From NCBI GenBank assembly GCA_035079385.1, contig JAVHKY010000028.1:7192001-7256000 (forward strand): 64,000 nucleotides of DNA, given 5' to 3'. The notes beneath the pieces are model-generated. The model was given only the letters and a program-made list of their open reading frames with translations, made no database searches and was not told where the DNA came from. A program made the position numbers and the translations under genes. Positions within the stretch are counted from its first letter, which is position 1, and the number at the start of each line of letters is the position of its first letter. Positions 12,986-23,407 of this stretch are shown in pieces. The stretch is from Aspidiotus rigidus (taxonomy: Eukaryota; Arthropoda; Insecta; Hemiptera; Diaspididae).

Positions 12986-13399
12986 GAAGTAGAGTTAGAA
13001 TTTTCTTGATACTGAATTTTTTTTTTTGATGAGTGGAGTCTAAAGCTAATTAAAAATCTGGACAATTTATGTATGCAGGACACCCCCATAAAATTTGATA
13101 TTCCACATTTTGCGTTTGTGGACAGTTTTGATGCTACTGAAAGATTTCTTGACTGTAAATTTGATCAATTTTCAATATTTTCAGCCGTGTCTGGTCGTTC
13201 TTTGGTCCAATTGGGTCCTTGTTTGATTGTTTTTTTCGCTTGTGGTAATTTTCGTGGTCATCTTTGGTCATTTTATGCAGTCGATTACAGTAATTTGTGG
13301 TTCATTTGGAACATTTTTGGTAGATTTTGGTCGTTGTTTCTTGTTTGCTGGGTCAATGATGGTCAATTTTGGTCATTTTTAGGTCCATTTTCAACCAAG

Positions 13400-13750
13400 T
13401 TGTGCACACAACCCCCCTGCATAAGTTGTGCACACCAAACAAGAAACACTTGGAACCCTGTGAAACATATAGGTAAATATGTATAGTAAGTTGTGCACAC
13501 TCTCATATAAGTAGTGCACACAAAATAGAAATATACAGAACTCTCTAAAATGGATTAATACGCGAAGTAAGTTGTGCGTAAAACGCCATATAAGTTGTGC
13601 ACACCAAACAAGAAACACTTGAAATCCTTCAAAACAAATGAATAAGTGAAGTAAGTTGTGCACGCCTCCTGTATAAGTAGTGAACACCAAACCATGATAT
13701 ACAGAACTCTCTAAAATGGATTAATATGCAAAGTAAGTTGTGCGCATTTT
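13400..13750. repeat. AAGTTGTGCACAC tandem array
   Basis: AAGTTGTGCACAC or close variants (GTAGTGCACAC, GTTGTGCGCA) recur about every 40 to 85 bases. They alternate with the blocks CCAAACAAGAAACACTT and ATACAGAACTCTCTAAAAT, giving a composite unit of about 170 bases repeated twice. A homologous, shorter array lies at 32515-32700. The spacers repeat too and there is no adjacent cas-like gene, so this is not a CRISPR array. Confidence 0.75.
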
Positions 13751-13859
13751 TTTCTTACAATAATAAACAATAATTCTTTAATAAATATGAACTACGACTA
13801 CAATACAAAACAACACAATAAACATTATAGTACATAATCAATCAATAACAAAAGTCTTC

Positions 13860-14705
13860 AAATAATCTTCAATGGTTAACTTGACCGCCGCTTGAACACA
13901 TCCGATGTCAAAACCTTACTACTACTGGCTACAAAAATCATGGAAAAAATCTCAAAGAACAGTGGGCACCTCTAAAGGCGCCTGCAGATCAACACCCAAC
14001 AAAAGCAGTTTTTGTATATTTCAACTGCATTTGAATCAACTCTGTTGGGTTGTAGATGTGCTGGTATTGTGACTGGGTAGGCCTCAAGTAGCTCTTGGAA
14101 TTCAAATATCATCGCGTCGATATTTTCACAGTATTCTTTGTCAAAAGCCAATTCTGACTTGAACGCGCGTATGATCTGCCCTGCTTGAAACATGTTTTGA
14201 GGTTTGGTGTTTACATCAATATCCGAAATTCTTCTTTTCTCGTTTGTTGCAAGTTGATTAACAAATAACGACTAACGAGATCCAAATCCATAGTTATTTA
14301 TCATACCAGGTCGCAGGGTATAACCCATAACTTGAACCTGATGTGGCTAAAACAGCCAGTTTATCTATTAAAAATGGTTGCCCGTGACTAAAACAGCTGT
14401 TTTTGTAAATTTTAAGTGGATTTGAATGAACTCTTATGGGTAGTAGATGTGCTGGTATTGTGACTGCAAACTGCAATTCGTAGACCTCTAGTAGCTCTCA
14501 AAATTCAAATATCGCGTCGATATTTTCGCAGTATTCTTTGTAAGAAGCCAATTCTGACTTCAACGCACCTATGATCTTGGCGTTTACATCAACATCCGAC
14601 ATTCTTCTTTTCTCGTTTGTTGCAAGTTGATTAACAAATAACGACTAACGAGATCCAAATCCATAGTTATTCATTATACAAGGTCGCAGGATATAACCCA
14701 TAAAT
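13860..14705 (-). pseudogene. Unknown protein remnant, tandemly duplicated
   Basis: Two diverged copies of one segment lie about 370 to 390 bases apart (roughly 13990-14335 and 14383-14705). Both contain the complement of TGTGCTGGTATTGTGACT and a shared block CTTTTCTCGTTTGTTGCAAG. A 73-codon minus-strand frame (14193-13972) covers part of the first; the second is broken. The 3' portion (ending near 13860) matches the end of the coding remnant at 32785-32997, including the codons around CGCCTGCAG. I do not recognise the protein. The two units may be exon-like pieces or simply a tandem duplication. Confidence 0.45.
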
Positions 14706-14709
14706 TTAA

Positions 14710-15320
14710 CCTCCTTGGAGTTTCCTTTTATAATGCTGGATGCTAGGTTTCTTTTTTGACTCTAGCCCGGCAGAATTCATTTTCTCTGAGGTGTTTTTTC
14801 ATTCAGAGAGAACCATCATTGCCAAATTCTATAACATTCTGTATCCCGACCAGCCTCGGGAGTACTTTATTCTCTTTAGTAACTTTTTTACCATCCTTGG
14901 GGAGCATGAGGATCTTTGTCGTGTTCTTTATGCTGTTGCTTTTTGGAGGAGGTTGTTGGGTCCCGATATCTACTTAGTTGTTTCTTCTGGCTGCCCCATT
15001 ACGATAACTCCTTGTGCCAGCGCTAGGACTTGGCATGACGTTTTCACCACTACTCCTATCAAAGGTGTTTAGGGAGGCATTGTTTTGTACTCTTTGAGTG
15101 TTTTTTTTTTTTTTGGCGCTGGAGCCTGGGGAAAATGAAGCCATCATTGCTTATGTGTGTTGCTCCGTCAGTTGGGGTCGGGTAGCCTCTCCTGCAACTT
15201 GCATCTCTTGTCTTTTATTCTTCTTGTGGCTTTTTTGAGACCTGAAGCCCTCATTGTCTATAATTTCTGGCTCATCCACGGGGGTTGACGTCGCATCTGG
15301 GGGTGCAGTCACTAACGACT
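14710..15320. other. Unassigned DNA upstream of a LINE tail
   Basis: A 110-codon plus-strand frame (14740-15072) reads an aromatic-rich protein that I cannot place. It is followed by a T run (15101-15114) and unrecognised sequence. It may be older LINE or host sequence; no claim is made. Confidence 0.3.
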
Positions 15321-15324
15321 GGTC

Positions 15325-15660
15325 AAGAGGCTTTAAAGCAGGAGGCCAAGCGCGTTTTGTTTGAAGAATAAAAAGCGAAAATTGCTCAGAGTGAGTTAGG
15401 GAGGCGGACGATCCGTGTGTTAATATGCGACTTGATGAGTGGATGAACCAAGACCAAGGTCGGTTGAATTTTCCCCTGACGCAGATGTTGAGTGGCCTTG
15501 GCTACTTCAATAAGTACCTTTATCAGAAATTAAGGAAAGTTGAGCTGGCAAAATGTTCGCATTGCGATCCAGGCCTGGATGATGACCACATCACACCTTC
15601 TTTGAGTGTGAGTGGCAGAGCCGTGAGCGGGACAAGCTTTGCAAGAGATTGAGATCGATG
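15325..15660 (+). pseudogene. R1-like LINE ORF2 C-terminus (fossil)
   Basis: The frame beginning near 15425 encodes FPLTQMLSGLGYFNKYL, followed by a C-x2-C pair (KCSHCD). After a one-base frameshift near 15595 it encodes HTFFECEWQSRER. In R1-type and related non-LTR retrotransposons the region after reverse transcriptase ends in exactly this LTQ-LSGHG-F-YL segment and a C-x2-C...H...C zinc knuckle with an FEC motif. Everything upstream (reverse transcriptase, endonuclease) is missing, and in-frame stops occur before 15425 (for example near 15360). This is a 5'-truncated dead copy. Confidence 0.7.
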
Positions 15661-15910
15661 AAGGGCTTCCTCCAAGTAGCCTGGTCGCCCCCATACCAAG
15701 TTCCAAAGAAGCATGGAACCAGGTATGTGCATTTACAGCCACAGTCATGAAGACGAAGATGGATATAGAATTGAATAGGCAAGTGCAGCATATCTGTGTA
15801 CCAACCACATTCAGACGAAACTCTGCAGGAAGAAGACCAAGCATAGGGATAATATGACAGAAGAAGATAAAGTTGTTCTAATGTGTGTATGTGTGTGTGT
15901 GTGTGTGTTA
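15660..15910 (+). mobile_element. 3' part of the same LINE, with (TG)n
   Basis: Downstream of the zinc knuckle the sequence continues with GCATGGAACCAGGT, ACAGCCACAGTCATGAAGA and GGAATAGGCAA-like blocks. These match the minus strand of 36530-36800, so both are 3' ends of one LINE family. A (TG)n tract occupies 15882-15908. The 104-codon minus-strand frame here is an antisense shadow. Confidence 0.6.
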
Positions 15911-18480
15911 GCTTGCGTGCCGAAGGGTTCTGAGTTACCGAGCGAGGGGCGTATTGGTGGACTTGGAAATATTGTAGTAGTGGTGGCTCAAACTTATTTT
16001 GAGGGAAAGTACAAGTGTATACCGTCTGCAGAAAGAATTGGAAGCATAGATGTGGGGAAATAGTTGATTGATTGTTAAGTTTCTGGTGCTCAATCGAAGA
16101 TCAAGCGGTGGAAAGAAAAGAGTCGTGATTACTGCAAAACTACATCAAAAGATGTATCACAATAATATTGTCACCTGTACAGTAGGTGTGTAGCATTCAC
16201 TCCTGCAGCTCCAGAAGGCACCAATGATATGGAATATATATAGTGGCGACATCACGCTTCGAGCTCTCGTGAATAATGCAAAATTAGTTTCCTTCTAACG
16301 TTCTTTCGCCAATAATGGAAATAAAAGGAGAAGCAACGAGACAAGGAAGATATTGTTTTAATTTTCCAAATGTTGTCCTCCTATTTACCCTTGCGAATGT
16401 GAAGTCCTAAACCCTTATATAGCGGCGTATACATTCGTACAACGTGCCGACGTGGTAACTCTCTCGTATACACATCCACTTTACACACAGGTGCCGGAGG
16501 GGGGGTTTCGCACAACAAAGTATCAAAACAATTGTATAAAACAATCCCTTTTAAAAACGAATCTTTTTCTTTTCAGGAAAGCGCGCGAGGGGACGTTGCG
16601 CCACGAGTTTTTTTTTTTTTCCTACGTTCTCTATTTTACACAGTATTAAAGCTGTTATGGTATTTTTTTTTATTCTTTTCTTTCTACTCTTCTCGCTCGC
16701 TCTCGCGCGCCGTCTTATCGGACTCGCTCGTAATAACTTAGCGATATTTACGATTCCGTATTTCCCGAAACATTGTCGCGAACATTTCTCATGTTATTAT
16801 TTAATTTGTTCGGGAGACGATTCTTTTCGGGTGTCTTTCTTGCGGAGTTTAAAATTTTTCGAACTTCTTTAGTTTTTCCTTCTTTATATGATCGCGTTGT
16901 ACGAGTGAAAACGACTAAAAGAAGATAGAAGTGAGAGAGAGAGAGAAAAGAAAGATAGACGCACGACTCCAGATTTTTTTTTCGCAACAATTTATTTTAT
17001 GCTCTCGTCGACGAGAAAAATGAAACTGTTTTCTTCCTAACTGAGCGACGAAACTTATTAAAACGTTGGAGCCTAACATTTTCCCATTCAACAATAATCG
17101 AACAGTATTCTCAGAGTCGAAAGCATCTCGGCAAAAAAAAAAATGAAAAAAACAAGTGTAAGATAATGGAAAAGAAAGAAAATATATACACGCTGATGCT
17201 CGTGTGTATATACAAATATGAAAACAAACGCCGCGCGAAGGGAGGAAAAGAAAAAAAAAATTATCCGACGACGAGTCATTCATATTAACAACGCTTTTTC
17301 GCATTACTATTGAGTAATACACGAACTCGACAGACGATATTTCGATGCGAAGGCAATTCGCGATATTAACCCCCGTACGGTTGAGCCTTTGAAGCAGCGC
17401 AAAAAGAAGCTCGTCTATGGCGTGTATATATATTTATTATTAGAATTATAAAAGCGTTCAATGGCTTCGTCGTGTGGACTGCGCCGCAGCAGCAGCAGCA
17501 GCACCACAATTTACAAAGTATGGTACAGAAAATGGTATACTTTTTCTGTAACGTATTATTATAGTTTTCTTGCGCACACATAGTTCGGATATGTGTGTAT
17601 ATAGAGGTAATAATAAATCGCTTTCTCGAGATGAAGAAAGATGAAAAAATGCGTTCGCTGAATAAATTATTGCAGAAGGAGCGTATTGCACACCCGAAAG
17701 AAAGTAATGGTTCTCCGTTTATTTATAACAGGTAATAAATAATGTTGCGTTTTTGAGTATTTTATGGAAACATGCATCTCTTTCGAATATTTCAAAGGCT
17801 TCCGCAATTTTAATATATATACGCTGATTATTATTGTTACCCTCCTGACACCAACGGGTATGTGTTAGCGGACGATATGATGATGAGCACGACGAAGAGT
17901 AGTGTCTCGAGCGTTCGAACTTTCGAAGTTATACAGCGACACTGGAAAAATACAGTATTATTTCACGCCAGTGTCGTTTCAGCGCTCTCTAAATTTACGT
18001 CGTCGTGCACCCGACGGATTTGAAAATAAATTTTTCGCGTATCTATCATACACACACACCTCCGTGCAAACTATAATGGATTGGAGGCAATAAGGTCATT
18101 TCGTGCGCACTTGAGAATGAAGATGTTCCATGTTTCTTTTTGAGTAAAATGATTACGGAATTGATCAAGAGGATGGTACTGGATTAGCAGAGTGTTTGTC
18201 ATACACTTTCCAATAAGTTGTCAATAACGACAATTCTATCTTAGTGTAGTGAAGGTAGACACCAGTTTATTTGTTTGCCTTCCAATTACCTTATTTTGAC
18301 GACTCAATCTCGTGCTTATCGTGCATGTGTCAACCTCGCTACTGGAATACATGACCCAACACCTTGTTTGAGTTTTGGTGCTTATAATTCACTGTATTAC
18401 CTCTGGATATCCACTGACTATAGATAGCATATGTAAACCCAACTGATGATTTTTATTTTTTTGTTCTCCCATTGGAAATG
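15911..18480. other. Unassigned, partly CpG-rich DNA
   Basis: No gene recognised. The section 16430-17700 is richer in CpG and in pyrimidine/purine tracts. It contains a short (CAG)n run at 17486-17502, an AG-rich run at 16920-16955 and many low-complexity frames (for example 16915-17322 minus, mostly Phe/Ser). These frames are explained by the tracts. Such a segment could flank a host gene, but nothing in it proves this. Confidence 0.4.
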
Positions 18481-18655
18481 AAACCTCAGAAACTTTGAAG
18501 CAGGAACTAGACCAAGGGCTGCAGCTTGGATGAGCGTGCGAGAGCTGAAACAAGAGTTGGATGTGAGACGACCGTTTGAGCTGAGACAAGTGTTGGAACT
18601 AGGTTTGTCTTGAACGCTGGAACGAGCTTTCTGAGAATGAGATCTTTTTATTTTT
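18480..18655. repeat. Dispersed repeat C, copy 1
   Basis: The blocks GAACTAGACCAAGGGCTGC, ACAAGAGTTGGATGTGAGAC, GGAACTAG and TTGTCTTGAACGCTGGAAC recur at 19980-20114 plus 20520-20640 and, for the second half, at 49823-49950. This copy is uninterrupted and so gives the unoccupied version of the site that carries an insertion in copy 2. Confidence 0.65.
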
Positions 18656-18659
18656 TATC

Positions 18660-19975
18660 TACTCGTATAATGCAATCTTATGGGGAATATTAAACTGCAC
18701 GAAAAGAAAAGGCCTTTGAACGAAAAACAGCAGCACGAAAAAATCATCTAAAATAACGAAATAACAAGTGGTGGTAACGAAAAGTACAGCTCACGAAAAA
18801 AGAAAGCAAAATACAAGAAATTTTCAGATTGCTTTCACGAAAAAAAAAAAGAAGAAAGGAATGAACGCTTGCCGGTCGGCTAATTTTTAAATGAAATTTT
18901 AGACTTAGTCAGGTAGTGGTCAGAAAAACGAAATCCACATACGTACCAGATATTTCTTTGCCGCTATGGACTGCTGCTTACTAGTGGGCTGCAGCTGATA
19001 AAGCAATTCTGCAATGCCCTCACGAGGGAGAAAGTAGTATGGAGTACTTTGTGGCGGCGAGAAGCAGTAAGAAACGTATTTGGGAAAAAGAACTGTCCAA
19101 ATTTTTGAGAGGCGACGGCAGGTGGCAAACGTTTGACGACTCCAAAGTCCACAAATTCAATGTCTGGGCCATAGTCATCAACAGAGGAAATTTGCACGAA
19201 TCGAAATGCTCATGCCTCCTCCCCTTTTTTTTTAAAGTTTGCAGTGTGAGCATACGTTAGGGATGTGCATTCGGTTGAAGCTACCATCACTGATTATCAG
19301 TGCCACCTGAAGCGGAAACATTTCCACTTAGCCGAAAAAGAAAAGGTGGCAGGCCAAGTTAAGCCATGTGCGCTCTTGTGGTACAATACATTTTTAATCA
19401 TAGAATGATTTCTTAGTTTTCTACTCATTTTATAATTGAAGCGCATGCTTTCTTTTGTTTATATTAATTTTTCGGTTAAAAGTTTTAATTTTTCGTGATT
19501 TTTTTTGTTTAATGTACTTTTTTTATGTTTATGTACCATTTTTAATGATCACTTTTATTTTTTTTTCGTGAAATGATTCTTAACCGCTTACAGACTTTTT
19601 TTGTTGTGATTTCGGGCTTTTCATTTTGTGCGAAAAAATCCCATCCCAATCTTATCATTCCTTTTAGATAAATATTATTGCTGCTGTTGGGTACATTACA
19701 TTGGCGTGATGTAGATATCGGTCACTTCCGAGTCTCTATAAGCGGTGAACTAGACTAAATCATATGGTTTATGCCTTATGAGCCGTCTTACATCTTTGCT
19801 GCTACCCTTCAGTAGCTAAAGTGCCGGGACATTATCGTGGCGAGGGAATCTCTGCTCATGATGGCCAGCAATTTGTCGAATCACACCATTGACTGATTTG
19901 ATCCTCAGGTCATGAGGAATTTCTTCTTTTTTTGTACGAGTATATTGATAGGCGTCAACCCCAGTTTTTGAAAAC
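18660..19975. other. Unassigned A- and T-rich DNA
   Basis: An A-rich stretch with recurring CACGAAAA (18690-18860) and a T-rich stretch (19440-19640) surround unrecognised sequence. A plus-strand frame at 19260-19370 reads a possible C2H2-like fragment (CHLKRKHFHLAEK), but it is too short to call. Confidence 0.35.
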
Positions 19976-19979
19976 TTAT

Positions 19980-20640
19980 TTTGACTCCTTTGTATGAGAA
20001 AACAGACAAGAGTGCTGCGGCTTGAATGAGCGTAAGGGCTGGAACAAGAGTTGGATGTGAGACGACTGTTGAAGTTGAGATTACCGTTTGAGTTGAAACA
20101 ATTATTGGAACTAGAATGAATGAAAACACAAAATATACGGAAATTCGACGTTTCGAACAGTTTACTTTCTTTATCAAGACGATACTCGAACTGAGTAACA
20201 TGGATAGAGAATAAATCGAAGCTGCGATGTAGCCAAGATCAAACAAGGTCGTGAGTCATACATAAAAAGAGATTCAGGTTACTACAATCAGTTCTAAAAT
20301 TAACAGTCTTGTCATGTTTCATGAACTCAACCTCCTCACGAATTTTTCTTTCCCTGGTATTCTCTACATAAACTGGGTACCACAGGGGGAGTCTTAAAAT
20401 TAAACTTAGGATTACATTCTCTGGAATGGCAGGTGAAATCATTTCTGATCATGTCTAAAGCTGGTGATACTAGCTGGATTTGTGTTTTTATTCATCGATA
20501 AATTGTTTTTAATCTTTTAGAACTAGATTTGTCCACGAACGCTAGAACGGGCTGTTTGATAGAAACAGATTTGAAAGAAGAAATATCAAATTTAACAGGC
20601 CTAGCTATGTGAAAATCTATCTAGATTACAAACATAAAGC
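19980..20640. repeat. Dispersed repeat C, copy 2, split by an insertion
   Basis: The repeat runs from about 19980 to 20114 and resumes at 20520 to 20640. The two halves match the continuous copy at 18480-18655 and the 49.8-kb copy. The interruption is the Penelope-type tail described separately. GAACTAG is present on both sides of it (20108-20114 and 20520-20526). Confidence 0.7.
20115..20519 (-). mobile_element. Penelope-like element, 3' tail (405 bp, TSD GAACTAG)
   Basis: The insertion is bounded by a 7-bp direct duplication, GAACTAG. On the minus strand it encodes RERKIREEVEFMKHDKTVNF, which resembles the region after the GIY-YIG nuclease of Penelope-like elements (a charged segment with R-E-x-x-E-x-x-K-H). 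This is followed by KLFETSNF-like codons and a short 3' tail ending TTTTCATTCATT. A stop codon lies between the two coding blocks. It is a 5'-truncated copy, as is usual for target-primed retroelements. It differs from the other Penelope pieces in this window and may be a separate family. Confidence 0.6.
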
Positions 20641-20779
20641 GAGTTTACTTTTTTCCCCTCCACTTTATTGACTAGTATGTTCTCTTTCATTTTCTTGACG
20701 GGTGTGTTCTCCTTTATTGAAGCTTTTTTTGGGCAATTTATTAATTTTTTTTCAAAGCCGTTATTATTCTTTACAAAGA

Positions 20780-21300
20780 TAATTACTTATAATTAATAAT
20801 TAATTACAAAATTTGGCCCGTGTGTCGGGCATAGGCCTCCCTCAACCTGTACCATTCATGCCTGTCGTAAGCAACTCTATGATATAGTTTGTTCCCTTCC
20901 AGGAATTTCATAATATCATCGTCCCATCTAATTTTTTGTTTTCCTTTTCTCCTCCCTTCCTTCAGAAACCAATTTTTAATTTTGTAGGTCCATCTCTCTT
21001 TGTTCTGTCTCGATATTTGACCCGCTCGCCCAATCCCATTTTATTCTTTTCGCTGCGTATAAGAAATTATTTCTCGTTTTCATTTTTTCTTGTATTTTTC
21101 TCATATTTATTCTCTGTTGCAATTTTATCCCCATTATCGATCTTTCCATCGCGTTCTGCGTCGTTCTTATTTTTTGTTCATCTTTTCTCGTTGTAGCCCA
21201 TGTTCGAGCTCCATAAGTTCCTGTTGGTAATATGCAGATATTGATTATTTCTATTTTATCTTTTATTGAGAAAGGACCTTTCATCATCTGTTTCAAAGAT
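20780..21300 (-). pseudogene. RTE-clade LINE, C-terminal fragment
   Basis: The minus-strand frame 21296-20976 reads ILPTGTYGARTWATTRKDEQ and AMERSIMGIKL, the typical post-RT segment of RTE-type LINEs. After a one-base frameshift near 20975 the sequence continues with KIRWDDDIMKFLEG and a YDRHEWYRLREAY segment, which is the usual C-terminus. The 3' end is a short TAATTA-rich tail (20780-20805), as RTE elements commonly have. Upstream reverse transcriptase is absent. This is a dead 5'-truncated copy. Confidence 0.8.
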
Positions 21301-21430
21301 CCTTTTACTTGTTATACTTTTGGTGAATTGAAAGTGAAATGTCGTGACTTAAATAATATTTAACGTAGCACAAGGTACTCGCAGGACAAGTGTTTTGTTT
21401 TTTTTGCTTTGTTTATTGGTGGAGATACTA

Positions 21431-21465
21431 CCCCCCCCCCCCAAAAAAAAAAAAAAAAAAAAAAA
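21431..21465. repeat. (C)12(A)23 homopolymer tract
   Basis: A pure C run (21431-21442) is followed directly by a pure A run (21443-21465). It could be a degraded poly(A) junction or an assembly-prone tract. It abuts the 3' side of the P-element fossil. Confidence 0.6.
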
Positions 21466-21479
21466 TAGTACTGTAGCAA

Positions 21480-22460
21480 TAATAAGCGCATAGTCTAAGC
21501 TTTACATTTCTTTCAACACTATTTATTGGCTGTTTGTGGAGAGCTCCCTTTGGACTTCTGGAACTCATGGCATGAATTAATCTCCGAATACGCCGTATGA
21601 ATTTACATATGACGTCACTATCTTTAATTTTATAATTCTCCATTCCACCGGCCATTGTATCATCAAAAAACTAAATACAAAGAGCGATTTCGGTAAAAAA
21701 TAATGGGCTATAAATGTGGGGGCGTACTAGAGTTCAGAGAAAAATGTCAGTATACTTGATAGGCCAGTCACATCCATTATCTCCATAGGACTGGGTCGTA
21801 AATGCCTCTCTGTAAGCTTGTAGCTTGCTCTTAGACGAAAGCGTTTACTTTCTGCATGAAGTAAAGATTGCCAATTCTGAAAAGTGACAGTTCCATCTGG
21901 GGTAAATTAAAAATATACCATACACTGTACGTAAATACTTGAAAATACAATTTTTGGCAGAAATTATTCGGAAAAAAGAAGTATGGTAATTTGAACACTC
22001 TTTTTGTTTCTGTGATCCAGTTTCAAACGTTTTTTTATCAAATGAGGAAAGTCACTGACGAACCACAACTTTTTTGTTGAATCACAGGGATGCTTGTAAC
22101 TTACAGTTGGAACATCTGTGCCATTTTCCTCCGAAACAAATCCACATGCTTTGGTTCGGTTGGGCACCACCCGAGGTGATATTGTTGTTCACTCTGCTGA
22201 AGCCACTATATTCCTGCATAATAATGGCTTCTAACAATATTTCGTACAGGACCTTGCTCGGTGCATCGCCGCGACTCAGAAAACAGCCAATGGGTTGCAC
22301 CCATGCACCCGAATAAGGCTGATACTGGTCCCCGAGTTTTTTTTTTTTTTTTGGTCTTCTGGTGTACGCTCACCCAAGTCGGTGAAGCCCAACATTTCAA
22401 ACGTGTGTTGATTGAAGATTTGGTCAACCAATAGACAACCTGCGATGTAGGAGGTTACTT
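21480..22460 (-). pseudogene. P-element-superfamily transposase fossil
   Basis: Pieces read in order on the minus strand but in shifting frames. MLGFTDLGER (about 22400) is followed by an IIMQEYSGF...TSGGAQPNQSMW segment (22230-22150). Next comes HPCDSTKKLWFVSDFPHLIK (about 22095-22036), the His-Pro...D-PHLIK core of P-element and THAP9-type transposases. After that are FQNWQSLLHAE and KLTERHLRPSPMEIMDV (21890-21790), and FIRRIRRLIHAMSSRSPKGA (21600-21530). The GFxDLG, DxPHLIK, W-LH-E and FxxLxxAxNSRxP-like steps follow the family order. Several frameshifts and stops make it inactive. No terminal repeats were found. Confidence 0.7.
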
Positions 22461-22539
22461 CAATAAAAACATGGGGACTCTAAGGAAGTCATCTTCTATG
22501 TTCATCTTCAATGCGCAGACATGTAGGTTTACATTATCT

Positions 22540-22690
22540 GGTGGAAAATAACACTGAAGTTATATCCAAAAGGGTCGATTTCGGTGTTGGAAAAAATAAA
22601 ATTAATGCATACGCAACCCACACCCACTTCACCATGGAGGACGGGCGGTGCTGCACATGCGACAAAAGCGATTTGGTGGAAAATGAAATT
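22540..22690 (+). repeat. Dispersed repeat D (LINE 3'-tail-like), copy 1
   Basis: This segment matches the minus strand of 36353-36490, with shared blocks CCAAAAGGGTCGATTT, TTCGGTGTTGG, CGCAACCCACAC and GACGGGCGGTGCTGCAC. It can form a stem from AACACTGAA and TTTCGGTGTT. In the 36-kb copy the same segment is joined to R1-like LINE 3' sequence, so it is probably part of that LINE's 3' end. Confidence 0.6.
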
Positions 22691-22884
22691 TTCAATGCAG
22701 GGAAGAATAATATAACACAATTTATTTTGTCTTTCAAAATTACTATTAACAGTTGATTTTGCCTTCAAAGTTTCAAAAACAAGAAATTGAAAACCGTAGG
22801 ATGGTTTTAATTTTCTTGCATACCGGCGAATCGTTTCTAGATGAGGCAGTGGCATGATTTTATAGTTTATCATGTGATAACATG

Positions 22885-23015
22885 CCTTAGTGCTTTTGAT
22901 TTTGAATAAGATACATTCGTACAGCCATTTTCTACTGTAACGGTTGCCTTTTTTTGGAAGCCGCCTGAGCCTGCTGTATACAATTTTTGATATTTTCCTT
23001 CATATTGTCTTTCAG
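22885..23015 (-). pseudogene. BEL/Pao gag fragment, second copy
   Basis: The minus strand repeats part of the gag sequence found at 23905-24025: DNMKENIKNC, QAQAASKK and, one frame over, YSRKWLYECILFKIK. The frameshift lies in an A run (CCAAAAAAAGG). It sits about 1 kb from the main gag fragment in the same orientation, so the piece was duplicated or belongs to a second decayed element. Confidence 0.65.
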
Positions 23016-23407
23016 TGTCATCCACTCCCTTCAGTACCCATAAGAACGTTGGACGCGACAAAGGGTTCCACACAGGAAGGCCATTCGGGAACTCGAAGGT
23101 CTTGCTCCGGAATCTGCGGATCTTATGAGATAGAGCAATCAGTGGAAGATGGTTAAAAGAATAGAAACAGCTTCACGCTGGAGATCTTCGGCTGTTGTTT
23201 AGAATATGTACTTCTTTTTCAGAACCTCAGTACAACATGGTCGTACGTTTCTCTGAGAAGAAATTCCAGCAAAGATGGCAGCTCTGCTCAGCTTTGTGTG
23301 CGCATTTGTATTTGTCTTGGGAATGACATACACGAATTTTATGAACCTCTGCCCGTCCACCTCCATGACAGAAAAATATTCTTCAATAATGGTTGTCATG
23401 ACGCTGA

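Larger units (their letters stand above)
12990..14710 (-). mobile_element. GACCAAA repeat, copy 1 (unclassified, poly(A)-tailed)
   Basis: Read on the minus strand, this element holds in order: a region with protein-coding remnants (14705 to 13860), a GTGCACAAC tandem array (13750-13400), a block full of GACCAAAAT/GACCACAAA motifs (13400-13050), and a short poly(A) (T run at 13018-13027 on the plus strand). The same order is seen in the copy at 32150-33995. The GACCAAA block aligns with 32270-32520 and, inverted, with 52756-53110. The 137-codon plus-strand frame at 13073-13486 is antisense to this element. Family and mechanism are unknown; the A tail suggests reverse-transcription-based spread. 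Confidence 0.55.

Noticed and set aside
13073..13486. 137-codon plus-strand ORF with many F, W and G
   Set aside because: It is antisense to the GACCAAA repeat, and the apparent protein repeats follow the TTGGTCATTTT motif.
13400..13750. Regularly spaced palindromic GTGCAC units resembling a CRISPR array
   Set aside because: Spacers are themselves repeated, units are irregular, the context is eukaryotic and no cas-like gene is present.
15530..15844. 104-codon minus-strand ORF
   Set aside because: It is the shadow of the plus-strand LINE ORF2 tail, which has the recognisable zinc knuckle.
16915..17322. 135-codon minus-strand ORF rich in Phe and Ser
   Set aside because: It arises from purine/pyrimidine tracts; no domain is visible and composition is low-complexity.
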